Of a stretch of DNA of 64,000 bases, positions 14,674-22,598 are shown piece after piece. The position numbers were made by a program, and so were the translations under genes. How positions within the stretch are numbered: position 1 is the first letter of the stretch; each line of letters starts with the position of its first letter. The notes beneath the pieces are model-generated. The model saw only the letters and a list, made by a program, of their open reading frames with translations. It did no database searches and was not told the origin of the DNA. Origin of the DNA: Paenibacillus sp. FSL H8-0548 (GTDB taxonomy: Bacteria > Bacillota > Bacilli > Paenibacillales > Paenibacillaceae); the NCBI RefSeq assembly GCF_038630985.1, contig NZ_CP152049.1, positions 1,631,501-1,695,500 on the forward strand, written 5' to 3'.

Positions 14674-15018
14674 ATGAACAGTTATATGGGAGCAGGAAGT
14701 TATCCAAAACGGGGATTGCACACAGTTGAGGTATCGCTACAAAACGGTGAATACAAAGGGACTGTTATATACGAAATTGGTGGTAATTGTTCAGGGTCAA
14801 GCATTCTGAGCTCTACATTGGATGCACTTTGCGATGACGGTTTTGAACCAAATATGGGATATGACGAGAATAAATTAGGTTGCAGACTCGATGGTACAGG
14901 ATATGTAGCCGAGTACATTTTACAGGGCCCTGACGGTGAAATGTGGATTGATTCAGTGGATATTGAGGAAAAAATAGTAGGCGTTAAAATACTTAGTTTC
15001 ACAGAAGATGAAAAGTAA
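14674..15018 (+). CDS. Phage protein of unknown function
   Basis: 114 residues from ATG 14674 after TTGGAGGAATCG. Predicted beta-rich (GLHTVEVSLQNGEYKGTVIYEIGG...), acidic at the C-terminus. No domain recognised. A GGCCTCC/GGAGGCC inverted repeat with a long loop lies between it and the next gene (about 15034-15071). Confidence 0.6.
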   Translation: MNSYMGAGSYPKRGLHTVEVSLQNGEYKGTVIYEIGGNCSGSSILSSTLDALCDDGFEPNMGYDENKLGCRLDGTGYVAEYILQGPDGEMWIDSVDIEEKIVGVKILSFTEDEK

Positions 15019-15108
15019 CTAATTAGCCGAAGGCCTCCAATGCGACTGAATCACCTAGCGACAGCGGAGGCCGTATCGGATCTATAAACCTATTAGGAGA
15101 TGAGATAG

Positions 15109-15567
15109 ATGATAAATGAGATAAAAGAAGCGTTGGAGAAGGCTACACAAGGAGAATGGTGGCACTACCAAACGAATAATAGCGTTGTTGTTGACCCTAA
15201 AGACCCAATATTCATTAGGCGCACTGTAGCGTCAGAATTATCCTTCGATGATGCAAAGTTTGTCGCCAACACTCCCACCTATATCCGCTACCTCCTTGAT
15301 GAACTGGAGAAGGCAAACAAAGAGAATGAAAGACTGAAACACGAATCACAGGCATCTAAAGATAATCTTATCTTCGGCACAGGATTAATGAGGGCAGAAG
15401 TAAAGAAGTTGCGCGCCGAACACATAGCCATGAAAGTAGTGCTGGAATTCTATGCAAGCAATTGGAACCATGATGTGCAATTGGAAGATGCGGGCGTCAC
15501 TAGCATACAGAGGGACAACGGAAAGTTAGCCCGTCAATGCCTCTCCACACTCAAATGTACCGACTAA
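15109..15567 (+). CDS. Ea22-like phage protein
   Basis: 152 residues. The N-terminal KEALEKATQGEWWHYQ and later DDAKFVANTPTYIRYLLDELE follow the pattern of Ea22/ead-like phage early proteins. A coiled-coil stretch (about 63-90) follows. Function of the family is unknown. GGAGATGAG precedes the ATG. Confidence 0.6.
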   Translation: MINEIKEALEKATQGEWWHYQTNNSVVVDPKDPIFIRRTVASELSFDDAKFVANTPTYIRYLLDELEKANKENERLKHESQASKDNLIFGTGLMRAEVKKLRAEHIAMKVVLEFYASNWNHDVQLEDAGVTSIQRDNGKLARQCLSTLKCTD

Positions 15568-15710
15568 TCCTCTACCACCAAGGTAAGGAGATCAAACGCA
15601 GCAAACCCCAGGAGCATATAGAAGATTGGTTAATCACAAATAGTTACTTTTTATGGCCGGCTGATCGGCACGAGATTATTGAGGAGCGTCCCAATGGAAA
15701 TATGGACTAA
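15555..15710 (+). CDS. Small phage protein
   Basis: 51 residues (MYRLILYHQGKEIKRSKPQEHIEDWLI...), overlapping the 3' end of the previous gene by 13 bases and the next gene by 17. There is no clear ribosome site, so expression would rely on coupling. Confidence 0.45.
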   Translation: MYRLILYHQGKEIKRSKPQEHIEDWLITNSYFLWPADRHEIIEERPNGNMD

Positions 15711-15861
15711 TAACGCCTGTCTAGGCTACGTAATCAAAGCTATGCGAGATGCTGGTAAGAGCGATAAAGAGATACAAGAGATGGTTAACAGCGTACGTGG
15801 ACAGTTTGACTGGGTTTCGGTTGAGGAAGCAGCAGAGGTTTATAACAAGTCGCCATATTAA
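15694..15861 (+). CDS. Small phage protein
   Basis: 55 residues from ATG 15694, with GAGGAG at 15681-15686 as ribosome site; an in-frame TTG at 15679 is less likely. Helical (AMRDAGKSDKEIQEMVNSVRGQFDWVSVEEAAEVYN). Function unknown. Confidence 0.55.
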   Translation: MEIWTNNACLGYVIKAMRDAGKSDKEIQEMVNSVRGQFDWVSVEEAAEVYNKSPY

Positions 15862-15874
15862 GGAGATGATGAGG

Positions 15875-16267
15875 ATGAGTGAGAAGAGAGATTTGCAGGC
15901 TGATAGACAATTTGTGCGTATTGAGAACAGCACGGAAGAACAATATTTAGATCGAGCACTCGAAGCTTGGCCGCACGCCATTGACCGCGCCATAGCTGCT
16001 GAAAAGGAAGCAGAGGAGTGGAAACGAGAGGCATTACAGTTATACCCCACGCCTGATGCTTACGATGCAGCATGTGCTGCTTTAGAAAAACATCGCCAGA
16101 GAGCTGATGCTGCTGAAAAGGAACGTGACGAGCTGCGGAAGCGTGTAGAGAAGTTGCAAAGCGATAAGTCCGCACTAATAGATCAAATTGATGAAGAAAA
16201 CAACCGTCAACGCTTCAAAATGGACGCTAACGGAAATCTAACATTGATCGAGGAGGAACCGGCATGA
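15875..16267 (+). CDS. Coiled-coil phage protein
   Basis: 130 residues from ATG 15875, which follows AAGGAG at 15860-15865. Rich in Glu, Ala and Lys, with a coiled coil through about residues 35-110 (EKHRQRADAAEKERDELRKRVEKLQ). A recurrent type in Paenibacillus/Bacillus phage early regions, with no known role. Its stop overlaps the next start. Confidence 0.6.
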   Translation: MSEKRDLQADRQFVRIENSTEEQYLDRALEAWPHAIDRAIAAEKEAEEWKREALQLYPTPDAYDAACAALEKHRQRADAAEKERDELRKRVEKLQSDKSALIDQIDEENNRQRFKMDANGNLTLIEEEPA

Positions 16268-16377
16268 GTGGATGGAAAGATTGCCCATTGTGTGGTAGAT
16301 GGGATTGTGAATGTGAGGACATTTTGACTGAGGAAGAATATAAAAAGTTGGTGGAAGCGGAAAATGAGCAAAATTAA
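16264..16377 (+). CDS. Very small cysteine-rich phage protein
   Basis: 37 residues with CPLCGRWDCECE at the N-terminus, a probable zinc knuckle, then an acidic helix. GGAGGAACC precedes the ATG, which overlaps the prior stop. Confidence 0.5.
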   Translation: MSGWKDCPLCGRWDCECEDILTEEEYKKLVEAENEQN

Positions 16378-16483
16378 CGAAACCGGTGTTCCCCAGCCCT
16401 ACAAAATAATGCTGCGTGACACTTTTAAACGGCTTATCGCGAACTTATACGGTTTGTATTGGATGATTAGATGGAGGAGGTAG
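16364..16483 (+). CDS. Very small phage protein
   Basis: 39 residues overlapping the previous gene by 14 bases. The C-terminal part (FKRLIANLYGLYWMIRWRR) is amphipathic or hydrophobic with a basic end. Ribosome site weak. The coding call is tentative. Confidence 0.35.
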   Translation: MSKINETGVPQPYKIMLRDTFKRLIANLYGLYWMIRWRR

Positions 16484-16567
16484 CCCTTATACGGCTACCG
16501 CTACGCTAAGTATTTCGGTCGAATCGATGGAAGATCAAAACAAAATCAAAAATAGAGGAGCAACAAT

Positions 16568-16945
16568 ATGAAAACACTCGAGCAAGTATATAGGGATTAT
16601 AAATCAGAAACATTTGATGGTCGCGATCTAACTAGATTAATGAATTTTGTACCCGAGTTTGACCTACATAAGCTAGGTGTTGAACTCAAAGACGAATACA
16701 AGGGAAAACACGGACATATCCCGTTTACACGCGAAAACGTATTAGAGCAGCTTGAGAAAGATGTCCAGTTTGGATATGGGAAAGCAAGAGGCATGCGCGG
16801 AATTTCTTCTGAGTTAATGTATAACGTTGTGCAAATGTGGAATTGGATTCTTGAAGAAGGTTTGGAAGATTTTGACGAATACGGATCATATGGGATGCCC
16901 CTATTCGGGGAAACGGCCAAAAAGTATGGATGGGAATTGGACTAA
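16568..16945 (+). CDS. Phage protein of unknown function
   Basis: 125 residues, preceded by AGAGGAGCAAC. Acidic and helical (LEQVYRDYKSETFDGRDLTRLMNFVPEFDLHKLG...). No domain recognised. It ends before a convergent small regulator gene on the other strand. Confidence 0.65.
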   Translation: MKTLEQVYRDYKSETFDGRDLTRLMNFVPEFDLHKLGVELKDEYKGKHGHIPFTRENVLEQLEKDVQFGYGKARGMRGISSELMYNVVQMWNWILEEGLEDFDEYGSYGMPLFGETAKKYGWELD

Positions 16946-16984
16946 TCCTTTGTAGCATCAGGAACAAACTCCAGCAGAGGGCGA

Positions 16985-17128
16985 TTACTCGCCCTTCTCG
17001 GATTCTAACTTCAACGCAAACTCTTTATTAATCACTTGGCTAACATTTAACCGCTCACGATCAGCCAGCCGCTGAATGAACTCATACACATCTTTATCCA
17101 AGCTAACGGACGTTTTAACCTTTTCCAT
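16985..17128 (-). CDS. Ribbon-helix-helix (CopG/Arc-like) regulator
   Basis: 47 residues on the minus strand: MEKVKTSVSLDKDVYEFIQ, then ADRERLNVSQVINKEFALKLE. A short basic beta strand (VKTSVSL) followed by two helices is the ribbon-helix-helix fold, and the NVSQVIN turn is typical. GAGGTGACAC precedes its ATG on the minus strand. It is the only minus-strand gene in the early region. It is transcribed away from 17266 across an array of 10-bp boxes, so it is likely to autoregulate and to control the replication genes. Confidence 0.75.
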   Translation of the reverse strand: MEKVKTSVSLDKDVYEFIQRLADRERLNVSQVINKEFALKLESEKGE

Positions 17129-17150
17129 ATGTGTCACCTCAGCCGAATTG

Positions 17151-17221
17151 TACCACAGAATAATATTTCTTATACTTATTTACCACAAAGTATTACAAAC
17201 TACTACAAAGTATGCTACAAT
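17151..17221. promoter_or_regulatory. Divergent promoter region with 10-bp operator boxes
   Basis: Boxes TACCACAAAG, TATTACAAAC, TACTACAAAG and the weaker TATGCTACAA follow head to tail at 17181-17220. A further TACCACAGAA lies at 17151-17160. A rightward promoter is embedded: TTACAA at 17193-17198, a 17-bp spacer, and TGCTACAAT with -10 at 17216-17221. Ribbon-helix-helix repressors characteristically bind such short tandem boxes. Confidence 0.65.
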
Positions 17222-17265
17222 GTATTTATCAGATAGCCGACGGGCTTTAAACGCGGAGGTTAACT

Positions 17266-17535
17266 ATGAATAACTTGGAAACGGCATGCAATTCTTTTTT
17301 TGATCAATTTAAAAATGATAAAGGGCCTGCTAGATTCGCCCTTGATGTCATGTACAACGATATTAGCGAAATGAAATTTAATAACCCAACTGTAAATAAA
17401 TTACTTCGACTTGCCTCTTGTCCATCATCTCCTGATGGAGAACGTATGAATGCCGCTCGTGCTGCGTTCAAGCTAATCAGCAAGTATGTCGAAACAAATT
17501 GGCACCTACGTGGAACCTGGGGGAGGGAAGATTAA
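17266..17535 (+). CDS. Phage protein of unknown function
   Basis: 89 residues, ribosome site CGCGGAGG. First gene right of the RHH-controlled promoter. Helical pattern (FALDVMYNDISEMKFNNPTVNKLLRLAS). No family recognised. The stop TAA shares a base with the next ATG (TAATG). Confidence 0.6.
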   Translation: MNNLETACNSFFDQFKNDKGPARFALDVMYNDISEMKFNNPTVNKLLRLASCPSSPDGERMNAARAAFKLISKYVETNWHLRGTWGRED

Positions 17536-17732
17536 TGACTGAATACCACTATCACGGATGGACGCCGCAAGAGGAAGAGAAGCTTGCCAGTGTCATGATT
17601 CAAGGAATGGCCAATCGTAAAAAGACAACGGAACTATTCAAAACGGCAGCTGCCGAGCTTGGACGGTCGATGTATTCCTGCCAAAACCGTTGGTATGACA
17701 TAAAGGGAAGATTCACTAGTAAGGCGGTGTAA
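17535..17732 (+). CDS. Myb/SANT-like (RsfA-type) small DNA-binding protein
   Basis: 65 residues. WTPQEEEKLASVMIQGMANRKKTTELFKTAAAELGRS with YSCQNRWYDIKG carries the spaced tryptophans and helical pattern of Myb/SANT domains, as in RsfA-like phage and sporulation regulators. It starts one base into the previous stop and leads directly into the replication genes. Confidence 0.65.
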   Translation: MTEYHYHGWTPQEEEKLASVMIQGMANRKKTTELFKTAAAELGRSMYSCQNRWYDIKGRFTSKAV

Positions 17733-17734
17733 GG

Positions 17735-18508
17735 ATGGCAGAGAGAAGAATGTTTTCCAAGAGCATCATAGACAGCGACTTATTCCTAGACATGCCTTCA
17801 TCGACTCAGAACCTATACTTCCACTTGGCAATGCGTGGTGATGATGACGGATTCGTTAACTCACCACAGAAGATCATGAGGATGGTATCCTGCTCTAAAA
17901 ACGATATGGACATGCTCGTATTCAAGAACTTTATCATCCCTTTTGATACTGGAATATGCGTGATAAAACACTGGCGAATTCACAACTATATCCGTAATGA
18001 CCGCTACACTCCAACGATTTATACGGAGGAAAAAACACAGTTAATGTTCGATGATTCCAAGTCGTACACCTTTGGTACGACACTTGGTATACCAGATGAC
18101 ATACCACTGGTCGACGTAGGTAAGGTAAGTATAGGTAAGGATAGTATAGGTGAGATAAGTATAGATAAGAGTACAACAGAAATCGGACAACCTAGCGGTA
18201 ATCCTAAGCAATCTAAATTCGTTCATCCAAAACTAGAAGAAGTAAAGGCTTATTGCGAAGAAAGAACAAACGGAGTAGATGCTGAGAAATGGTTCGACCA
18301 TTACACTTCAAACGGTTGGAAGGTAGGAAAGAACCAAATGAAGGATTGGAAAGCAGCTGTACGAACATGGGAACGAAACTATTCATCATCAGGAAGTAGT
18401 GAGGTAGGTAAAACGGGAATGGCAGCATATCGAAACGGAGGGAATCATCATGAAGTCGATGGGAGAGGTAATAAAAACCCTAATGCCGGAATTGATTTCG
18501 GTTTCTGA
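17735..18508 (+). CDS. Phage replisome organizer (DnaD-like replication initiator)
   Basis: 257 residues. The N-terminal winged-helix-like domain (about 1-110) has MFSKSIIDSDLFLDMPSSTQNLYFHLAMRGDDDGFV, typical of phage replisome organizers. A repetitive linker (about 127-147, VGKVSIGKDSIGEISIDKS) leads to a C-terminal motif WFDHYTSNGWKVGKNQMKDWKAAVRTWE (about 190-217), as in DnaD/DnaB-related proteins. It would bind the phage origin and recruit the loader encoded next, with which it overlaps by 59 bases. The origin itself was not located. Confidence 0.82.
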   Translation: MAERRMFSKSIIDSDLFLDMPSSTQNLYFHLAMRGDDDGFVNSPQKIMRMVSCSKNDMDMLVFKNFIIPFDTGICVIKHWRIHNYIRNDRYTPTIYTEEKTQLMFDDSKSYTFGTTLGIPDDIPLVDVGKVSIGKDSIGEISIDKSTTEIGQPSGNPKQSKFVHPKLEEVKAYCEERTNGVDAEKWFDHYTSNGWKVGKNQMKDWKAAVRTWERNYSSSGSSEVGKTGMAAYRNGGNHHEVDGRGNKNPNAGIDFGF

Positions 18509-19268
18509 GATCGGTCGTTACACCTGTGATGGCTGTAAAAACGAAGTAGTCGTTATCCAATCGCCAATTGTAGCAGGTCCAGAGAAGGGGAAGCTGATAG
18601 ATTACAAACGAGGTTGCGTGTGTTGGGAGAATGAACAGGCACGAGAAGCCAAACGCGAACAGCGGCAGCTTCAAGTAAAAAAAATGTTTGATAAGTACAG
18701 CACCGTTAGTCCGGACCTAGAAAAAGCATCATTCGAAAACTTCAACATGGATAATTCAACACTTGAACAAGCATTTAAACTATCCGTTGAGTACGCAAAT
18801 GAGTTTTCGTTAGACAATCCTAAGAATCTACTATTCGCAGGAATGTACGGACTAGGGAAATCACACTTATCTTACTCAATATGCCAAGCGCTCAAAAAAA
18901 GAGGATTTATATCGGTGTTCATCTCGGTACCTAAGCTGCTAACCGTCATCAAGAGTACATACAACAAAAACAGCGATTTTAACGAGGCAGAATTGCTAAA
19001 CGTGCTATCTACAGTCGATTTTCTTGCGCTGGATGATATAGGCGCTGAGAAGGTCAGGAAGGAAGAGGAAGGCGATAGCTGGGCGACAGAAAAGCTGTTT
19101 GAGATCATCGACGGGAGAAGCGGACGGCATACACTTTACACGACAAACCTTGTGTCGGATGAGCTATCAAGGAAAGTCGGGCAGCGGAATTTCTCAAGAA
19201 TGATGATGAATACCAAGCCGTTTCGGTTTGAAGGTAATGACTATCGGATTAACAATAAGATGTTTTAG
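18450..19268 (+). CDS. DnaC/DnaI-like helicase loader ATPase
   Basis: 272 residues. N-terminal zinc-binding cysteines (CDGC, later CVC) precede an AAA+ domain with Walker A GMYGLGKSHL (about 131-140) and Walker B FLALDDIGAE (about 190-199). A sensor-like TTNL and an arginine-finger region (GQRNFSRMM) follow. It would load the host replicative helicase at the phage origin. GGAGGGAATC precedes the ATG, inside the end of the replisome organizer gene. Confidence 0.88.
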   Translation: MKSMGEVIKTLMPELISVSEIGRYTCDGCKNEVVVIQSPIVAGPEKGKLIDYKRGCVCWENEQAREAKREQRQLQVKKMFDKYSTVSPDLEKASFENFNMDNSTLEQAFKLSVEYANEFSLDNPKNLLFAGMYGLGKSHLSYSICQALKKRGFISVFISVPKLLTVIKSTYNKNSDFNEAELLNVLSTVDFLALDDIGAEKVRKEEEGDSWATEKLFEIIDGRSGRHTLYTTNLVSDELSRKVGQRNFSRMMMNTKPFRFEGNDYRINNKMF

Positions 19269-19280
19269 GGAGGAAGCGTA

Positions 19281-19451
19281 ATGAGTGTAGTTAAGGTGGA
19301 AATTGACTGCATCGACTGTAACGGGGAAGGCTGGACAGTTCCGTATGGACCGAATGGATACGAAGCACAAGAAAAGTGTGAGACATGCAACGGTACGAAG
19401 AAGATTATGGTTGGCGTAGAATTCGCGAGAATGATGGAGGAATCAAAATGA
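19281..19451 (+). CDS. Small DnaJ-type zinc-finger protein
   Basis: 56 residues with two CxxCNG motifs (CIDCNGEG and CETCNGTK), the repeat of the DnaJ cysteine-rich domain without a J domain. GGGAGGAAGC precedes the ATG; the stop overlaps the next start (ATGA). Function in phages unknown. Confidence 0.65.
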   Translation: MSVVKVEIDCIDCNGEGWTVPYGPNGYEAQEKCETCNGTKKIMVGVEFARMMEESK

Positions 19452-19795
19452 CATTAACAAGAGAGCAAGTGTTAGATATGGGTGCAGGACATAAATTAGA
19501 TAGCGAAATCGCAGTTGGAGTTTTCAGATGGGATAGGGAAAGAGTTGAAAATGCAATGGACGCTTGGTTAAACGGGGTGTGTGGCGCAGAAACGATTCCG
19601 TATTATTCAACAGACATAGATGCAGCTTGGAAAGTGTTGGAGAAGCTACAAGGTGAATGGTCGTGGGAAATGAAGATGAATAACGCGGCTAAAGAAGTTG
19701 AGTTGCGAATAGGGAAAGGTTGGGCAACTAGCACGAATGTACCTCTTGCGATCTGCCGCGCCGCGCTTCTGACCACTATCGGGGAGGGGACGTAA
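19448..19795 (+). CDS. Phage ABA-sandwich domain protein
   Basis: 115 residues from ATG 19448 (GGAGGAATC upstream). LTREQVLDMGAGHKLDSEIAVGVF at the start, then PYYSTDIDAAWKVLEKL and a C-terminal PLAICRAALLTTI, follow the small phage ABA-sandwich family. Role unknown. Both ends are tightly packed against neighbours. Confidence 0.7.
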   Translation: MTLTREQVLDMGAGHKLDSEIAVGVFRWDRERVENAMDAWLNGVCGAETIPYYSTDIDAAWKVLEKLQGEWSWEMKMNNAAKEVELRIGKGWATSTNVPLAICRAALLTTIGEGT

Positions 19796-20043
19796 TGCAT
19801 TGGGAGCGCATTCCGCTAATTAAGGCGATAACAGTAATTGTTGACAGCATAAAGAGAGCGTCATACACCATATTTGTGCGATTCCCGTTAACTTCTGTTG
19901 GATTCAAATGGTGCTTGTCATGCAAAGAAAAGGTATCGCCAAAACAAACACTCGTTATCGAAATCATACATTCGTTCGCAGGAGATTTGCCTCTACACTT
20001 TTGCCAGAGCTGCGGAGAAAAAAGTGCAGGTAGGGACATATGA
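19795..20043 (+). CDS. Small zinc-ribbon phage protein
   Basis: 82 residues. C-terminal pairs WCLSC and FCQSCGEK form a probable zinc ribbon. The N-terminal half is hydrophobic/basic. Starts within the previous stop (TAATG) and overlaps the next start. Confidence 0.6.
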   Translation: MHWERIPLIKAITVIVDSIKRASYTIFVRFPLTSVGFKWCLSCKEKVSPKQTLVIEIIHSFAGDLPLHFCQSCGEKSAGRDI

Positions 20044-20189
20044 CCAAACATGACGACTACGAGCTATACGACAAAGACTATGCCGGATTTATACGCAGAG
20101 GGATAGAGTCATTTGGGTTGGAGGATCACCCAGGTAATCAAAAAGGGAGAGATGGAGAATGGATGAAACAGTTTATTTCAAAACGCTAG
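20040..20189 (+). CDS. Small phage protein
   Basis: 49 residues (MTKHDDYELYDKDYAGFIRRGIESFGLED...). The ATG overlaps the prior stop (ATGA), and the end overlaps the next gene by 31 bases. Function unknown. Confidence 0.5.
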   Translation: MTKHDDYELYDKDYAGFIRRGIESFGLEDHPGNQKGRDGEWMKQFISKR

Positions 20190-20356
20190 TAGATAACGAA
20201 TTAACAGGGCTTTATAAAAGGGACAACATGGAGTTGGCAACTGTGAAGATAACGGAATTGAGGAATGAGCAGCCAGATAGAGTGGTCGAAGTGATTTCGA
20301 TTGGTGAGTGGTATGACTTAGTGAATCGAGTTATGCCGGATACCGACACATGGTAG
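20159..20356 (+). CDS. Small phage protein of unknown function
   Basis: 65 residues, acidic, beta/alpha pattern (VYFKTLVDNELTGLYKRDN...EWYDLVNRVM). Ribosome site GGGAGAGATGGAG. No family recognised. Confidence 0.55.
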   Translation: MDETVYFKTLVDNELTGLYKRDNMELATVKITELRNEQPDRVVEVISIGEWYDLVNRVMPDTDTW

Positions 20357-20390
20357 GTCATGAGGGATACAGAAAAGGGAGCGATGAGAT

Positions 20391-20897
20391 ATGAGAGAGA
20401 TTAAGTTCCGTGGTAAACGAATTGATAACGGTGAATGGTTGTATGGGGACCTAGTTCACAACAACGAGCAAGTGCTGATTAGCCCGAACTTCACAGAACC
20501 TTATGAGTACCCTGAAGATTTTGACTGCAATGTATTACCTCGAACAGTAGGTCAGTACACTGGATTAAAGAATAGAGCAGGAGTAGAACTCTACGAGGGA
20601 GACATCGTTGTACCTAATGGATCGTGTGGAGGAATATCCGTTCAACCATACGCCATGCTAAGGAAGCATGCGACAGGAGAGATGTTTATAATTTCACATT
20701 TACCTTGTGGGTGGGCATTGCGTCATGCATCTGCATTCGGAAAAAGCAGTTTCGATATACCAAATTCTATAATTCAAGGTTGGAAAATCATAGAGAGCTA
20801 CACTTTATGGAATCACCAAGGGCAAATGGACGTCATTGGAAACATTCACGATAACGCAGATCTTTTGCACGATAGTGCCATCATATCGACAGAATAA
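20391..20897 (+). CDS. YopX family protein
   Basis: 168 residues. REIKFRGKRIDNGEWLYGDLV, then VGQYTGLKNRAGVELYEGDIV and a C-terminal IGNIHDN, are hallmarks of the YopX family, widespread in phages and plasmids of Gram-positives. Biochemical function unknown. The middle (about 80-140) is longer than in many members. GGGAGCGATGAG precedes the ATG. Confidence 0.85.
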   Translation: MREIKFRGKRIDNGEWLYGDLVHNNEQVLISPNFTEPYEYPEDFDCNVLPRTVGQYTGLKNRAGVELYEGDIVVPNGSCGGISVQPYAMLRKHATGEMFIISHLPCGWALRHASAFGKSSFDIPNSIIQGWKIIESYTLWNHQGQMDVIGNIHDNADLLHDSAIISTE

Positions 20898-20979
20898 TCC
20901 CAGCAACGCGGGGGCCGTATAGGGTCAGGGTAGGGTTAGGATTTGAATATTCGGAAGATTGCGACAAAGGAGAGATACC

Positions 20980-21813
20980 ATGAAACACATCATCATGTAC
21001 TCAGGAGGAATAGGCTCCTGGATGGCAGCAAAGCGAGTAGTAGCAGAACATGGGAAAGAAAACGTGATACTGCTGTTCACTGACACAATGATCGAAGACG
21101 AAGATTTATATCGATTCTTAAAAGAAACATCGAACGAGCTAGGGTGCGAACTTGTATGGCTCAAAGATGGCCGCGATCCATGGGAAGTGTTCCGAGATGT
21201 GAAATGGATCGGGAACAGCCGGATCGCTCAGTGTTCACACTTGCTAAAGCAAAAGGTAGCGGCTGACTATATCAAAAAGAATTACAAGGCAGAAGAGGCC
21301 GTACTGTACGTTGGAATTGATTGGACAGAAATGCATCGACTAGAAAAGATTGTCGAGCACTGGGCACCTTATGAAGTTAAATCACCTATGACAGAAGCTC
21401 CTTATCTAAGTAAATCCGACATGATAAGGGAGTTAAACAAAATTGGGATAAAAACGCCTGAACTCTATGAACTCGGATTTTCACATAACAACTGTGGTGG
21501 CTTTTGTGTAAGGGCAGGGCAGGGACACTTTATCCACCTTTTAAAGACGAAGCCGGAACTATATAAATACCACGAAGAAAAAGAGCAGGAAATGCGTGAA
21601 TATCTGGAAAACCAAGAAGTATCAATACTCAGCAATTCAGTATTTTCACACTACGGTTTAAACGATGAGGGCGTAAGGGTGGCTAAGTACACCAAGACGC
21701 CGTATACACTTCGCCAGCTAAGAATTGATTGGGAAACTGGACTCGGTACTCAGATAGACATGTTCGACATAGGCGGCTGCGGCTGCTTCGCAAATTATGA
21801 ACAAGCCATTTAG
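20980..21813 (+). CDS. PAPS reductase-like PP-loop ATP pyrophosphatase
   Basis: 277 residues. The PP-loop SGGIGSWMAAKRV is at residues 8-20. A FTDTMIEDEDLYRFL strand-helix follows, and cysteines cluster later (NCGGFCVRAGQ) and at the C-terminus (GGCGCFANYEQ). The fold matches phosphoadenosine-phosphosulfate reductases, whose phage versions are often adenylating enzymes with unknown substrates, some linked to DNA or nucleotide sulfur modification. AAAGGAGAGATACC fixes ATG 20980. No Dnd-type partner genes lie nearby. Confidence 0.78.
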   Translation: MKHIIMYSGGIGSWMAAKRVVAEHGKENVILLFTDTMIEDEDLYRFLKETSNELGCELVWLKDGRDPWEVFRDVKWIGNSRIAQCSHLLKQKVAADYIKKNYKAEEAVLYVGIDWTEMHRLEKIVEHWAPYEVKSPMTEAPYLSKSDMIRELNKIGIKTPELYELGFSHNNCGGFCVRAGQGHFIHLLKTKPELYKYHEEKEQEMREYLENQEVSILSNSVFSHYGLNDEGVRVAKYTKTPYTLRQLRIDWETGLGTQIDMFDIGGCGCFANYEQAI

Positions 21814-21826
21814 AGGAGCTGATCAA

Positions 21827-21976
21827 ATGTCAAAAGATATCCGAGCAAGCAGGCCGGCAGTCACACCATTCAAACAGCCACGTAAGCCACTAACAAGCAA
21901 AGAAGAGAAGAAAAGTAAAAGTAACAGAGATTCGCTGAAGAGATATTTTGTGAGTGGAGGGGATGATGCGTCATGA
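21827..21976 (+). CDS. Small basic phage protein
   Basis: 49 residues, strongly basic and low in hydrophobics (PFKQPRKPLTSKEEKKSKSNRDSLKRY), probably disordered. AGAGGAGCTGATC precedes the ATG. Stop overlaps the next start. Confidence 0.5.
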   Translation: MSKDIRASRPAVTPFKQPRKPLTSKEEKKSKSNRDSLKRYFVSGGDDAS

Positions 21977-22248
21977 GCAGCGCGTGCGTATGCCACACTG
22001 ACAGTTGGTGCTTCTACTGTGAGATGTACACGCCATTAGAAACAAAGCACGAAAAGCTTATGAGGGATTTAGACAAATTAAAGGATGATTTAGAAAAGTC
22101 GAAAGAGGGCAGTAATAGCCAGTTTCAGATAGCTTTTGCCGAAGAAAAACAAGTAGAATGGCATGAAATGATGGGTAGGGTCGTCGCTTTCGGGCAGTGT
22201 ATTCGGGGGATTAACGGTATTTTACCCAAGGAGGAAGAACCAACATGA
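21973..22248 (+). CDS. Cysteine-rich coiled-coil phage protein
   Basis: 91 residues. An N-terminal cysteine cluster (ACVCHTDSWCFYC) is a likely zinc site, followed by a short coiled coil (about 25-48). It overlaps the resolvase gene by 4 bases. Function unknown. Confidence 0.6.
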   Translation: MSSACVCHTDSWCFYCEMYTPLETKHEKLMRDLDKLKDDLEKSKEGSNSQFQIAFAEEKQVEWHEMMGRVVAFGQCIRGINGILPKEEEPT

Positions 22249-22598
22249 AACTAATCATCGCAGGAACTTTGCCAAGCATGAACGAGATCGTAGCAGAGAG
22301 TAAACGGCATTATGGAAATTACAGCAAAATGAAAGCTCATTATACAAATCATGTTGCATGGACTGCTAAAGCGGCAAAGCTACCAAGCATAGAAGGATTG
22401 GCTAATTTCGAAATCACATGGTACGTCCGCAATCGCAAAAAGGACAAAGATAATCTTATGGCCGGTCAGAAATTTATATTTGATGGACTTGTATCAGCTG
22501 GATTACTGAAGAATGACGGATGGGCGCAAATAGGAACGATCGTACATCGGTTTGAGGTGGATAACAAGAATCCGAGAGTCGAGGTAGATATCGCATGA
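22245..22598 (+). CDS. RusA-like Holliday junction resolvase
   Basis: 117 residues, the family size. LIIAGTLPSMNEIVAESKRH at the N-terminus and KKDKDNLMAGQKFIFDGLVSAGLLKNDGW (about 65-93), with its spaced aspartates, match the RusA endonuclease active site. It would resolve recombination and replication intermediates before packaging. Context (annealing protein, replication genes upstream) agrees. AAGGAGGAAGAACC precedes the ATG. Confidence 0.85.
   Translation: MKLIIAGTLPSMNEIVAESKRHYGNYSKMKAHYTNHVAWTAKAAKLPSIEGLANFEITWYVRNRKKDKDNLMAGQKFIFDGLVSAGLLKNDGWAQIGTIVHRFEVDNKNPRVEVDIA

Noticed and set aside
18113..18170. Possible CRISPR-like or minisatellite repeat
   Set aside because: Repeats lie in frame within a replication gene and encode a linker; units are short, imperfect and without spacers.
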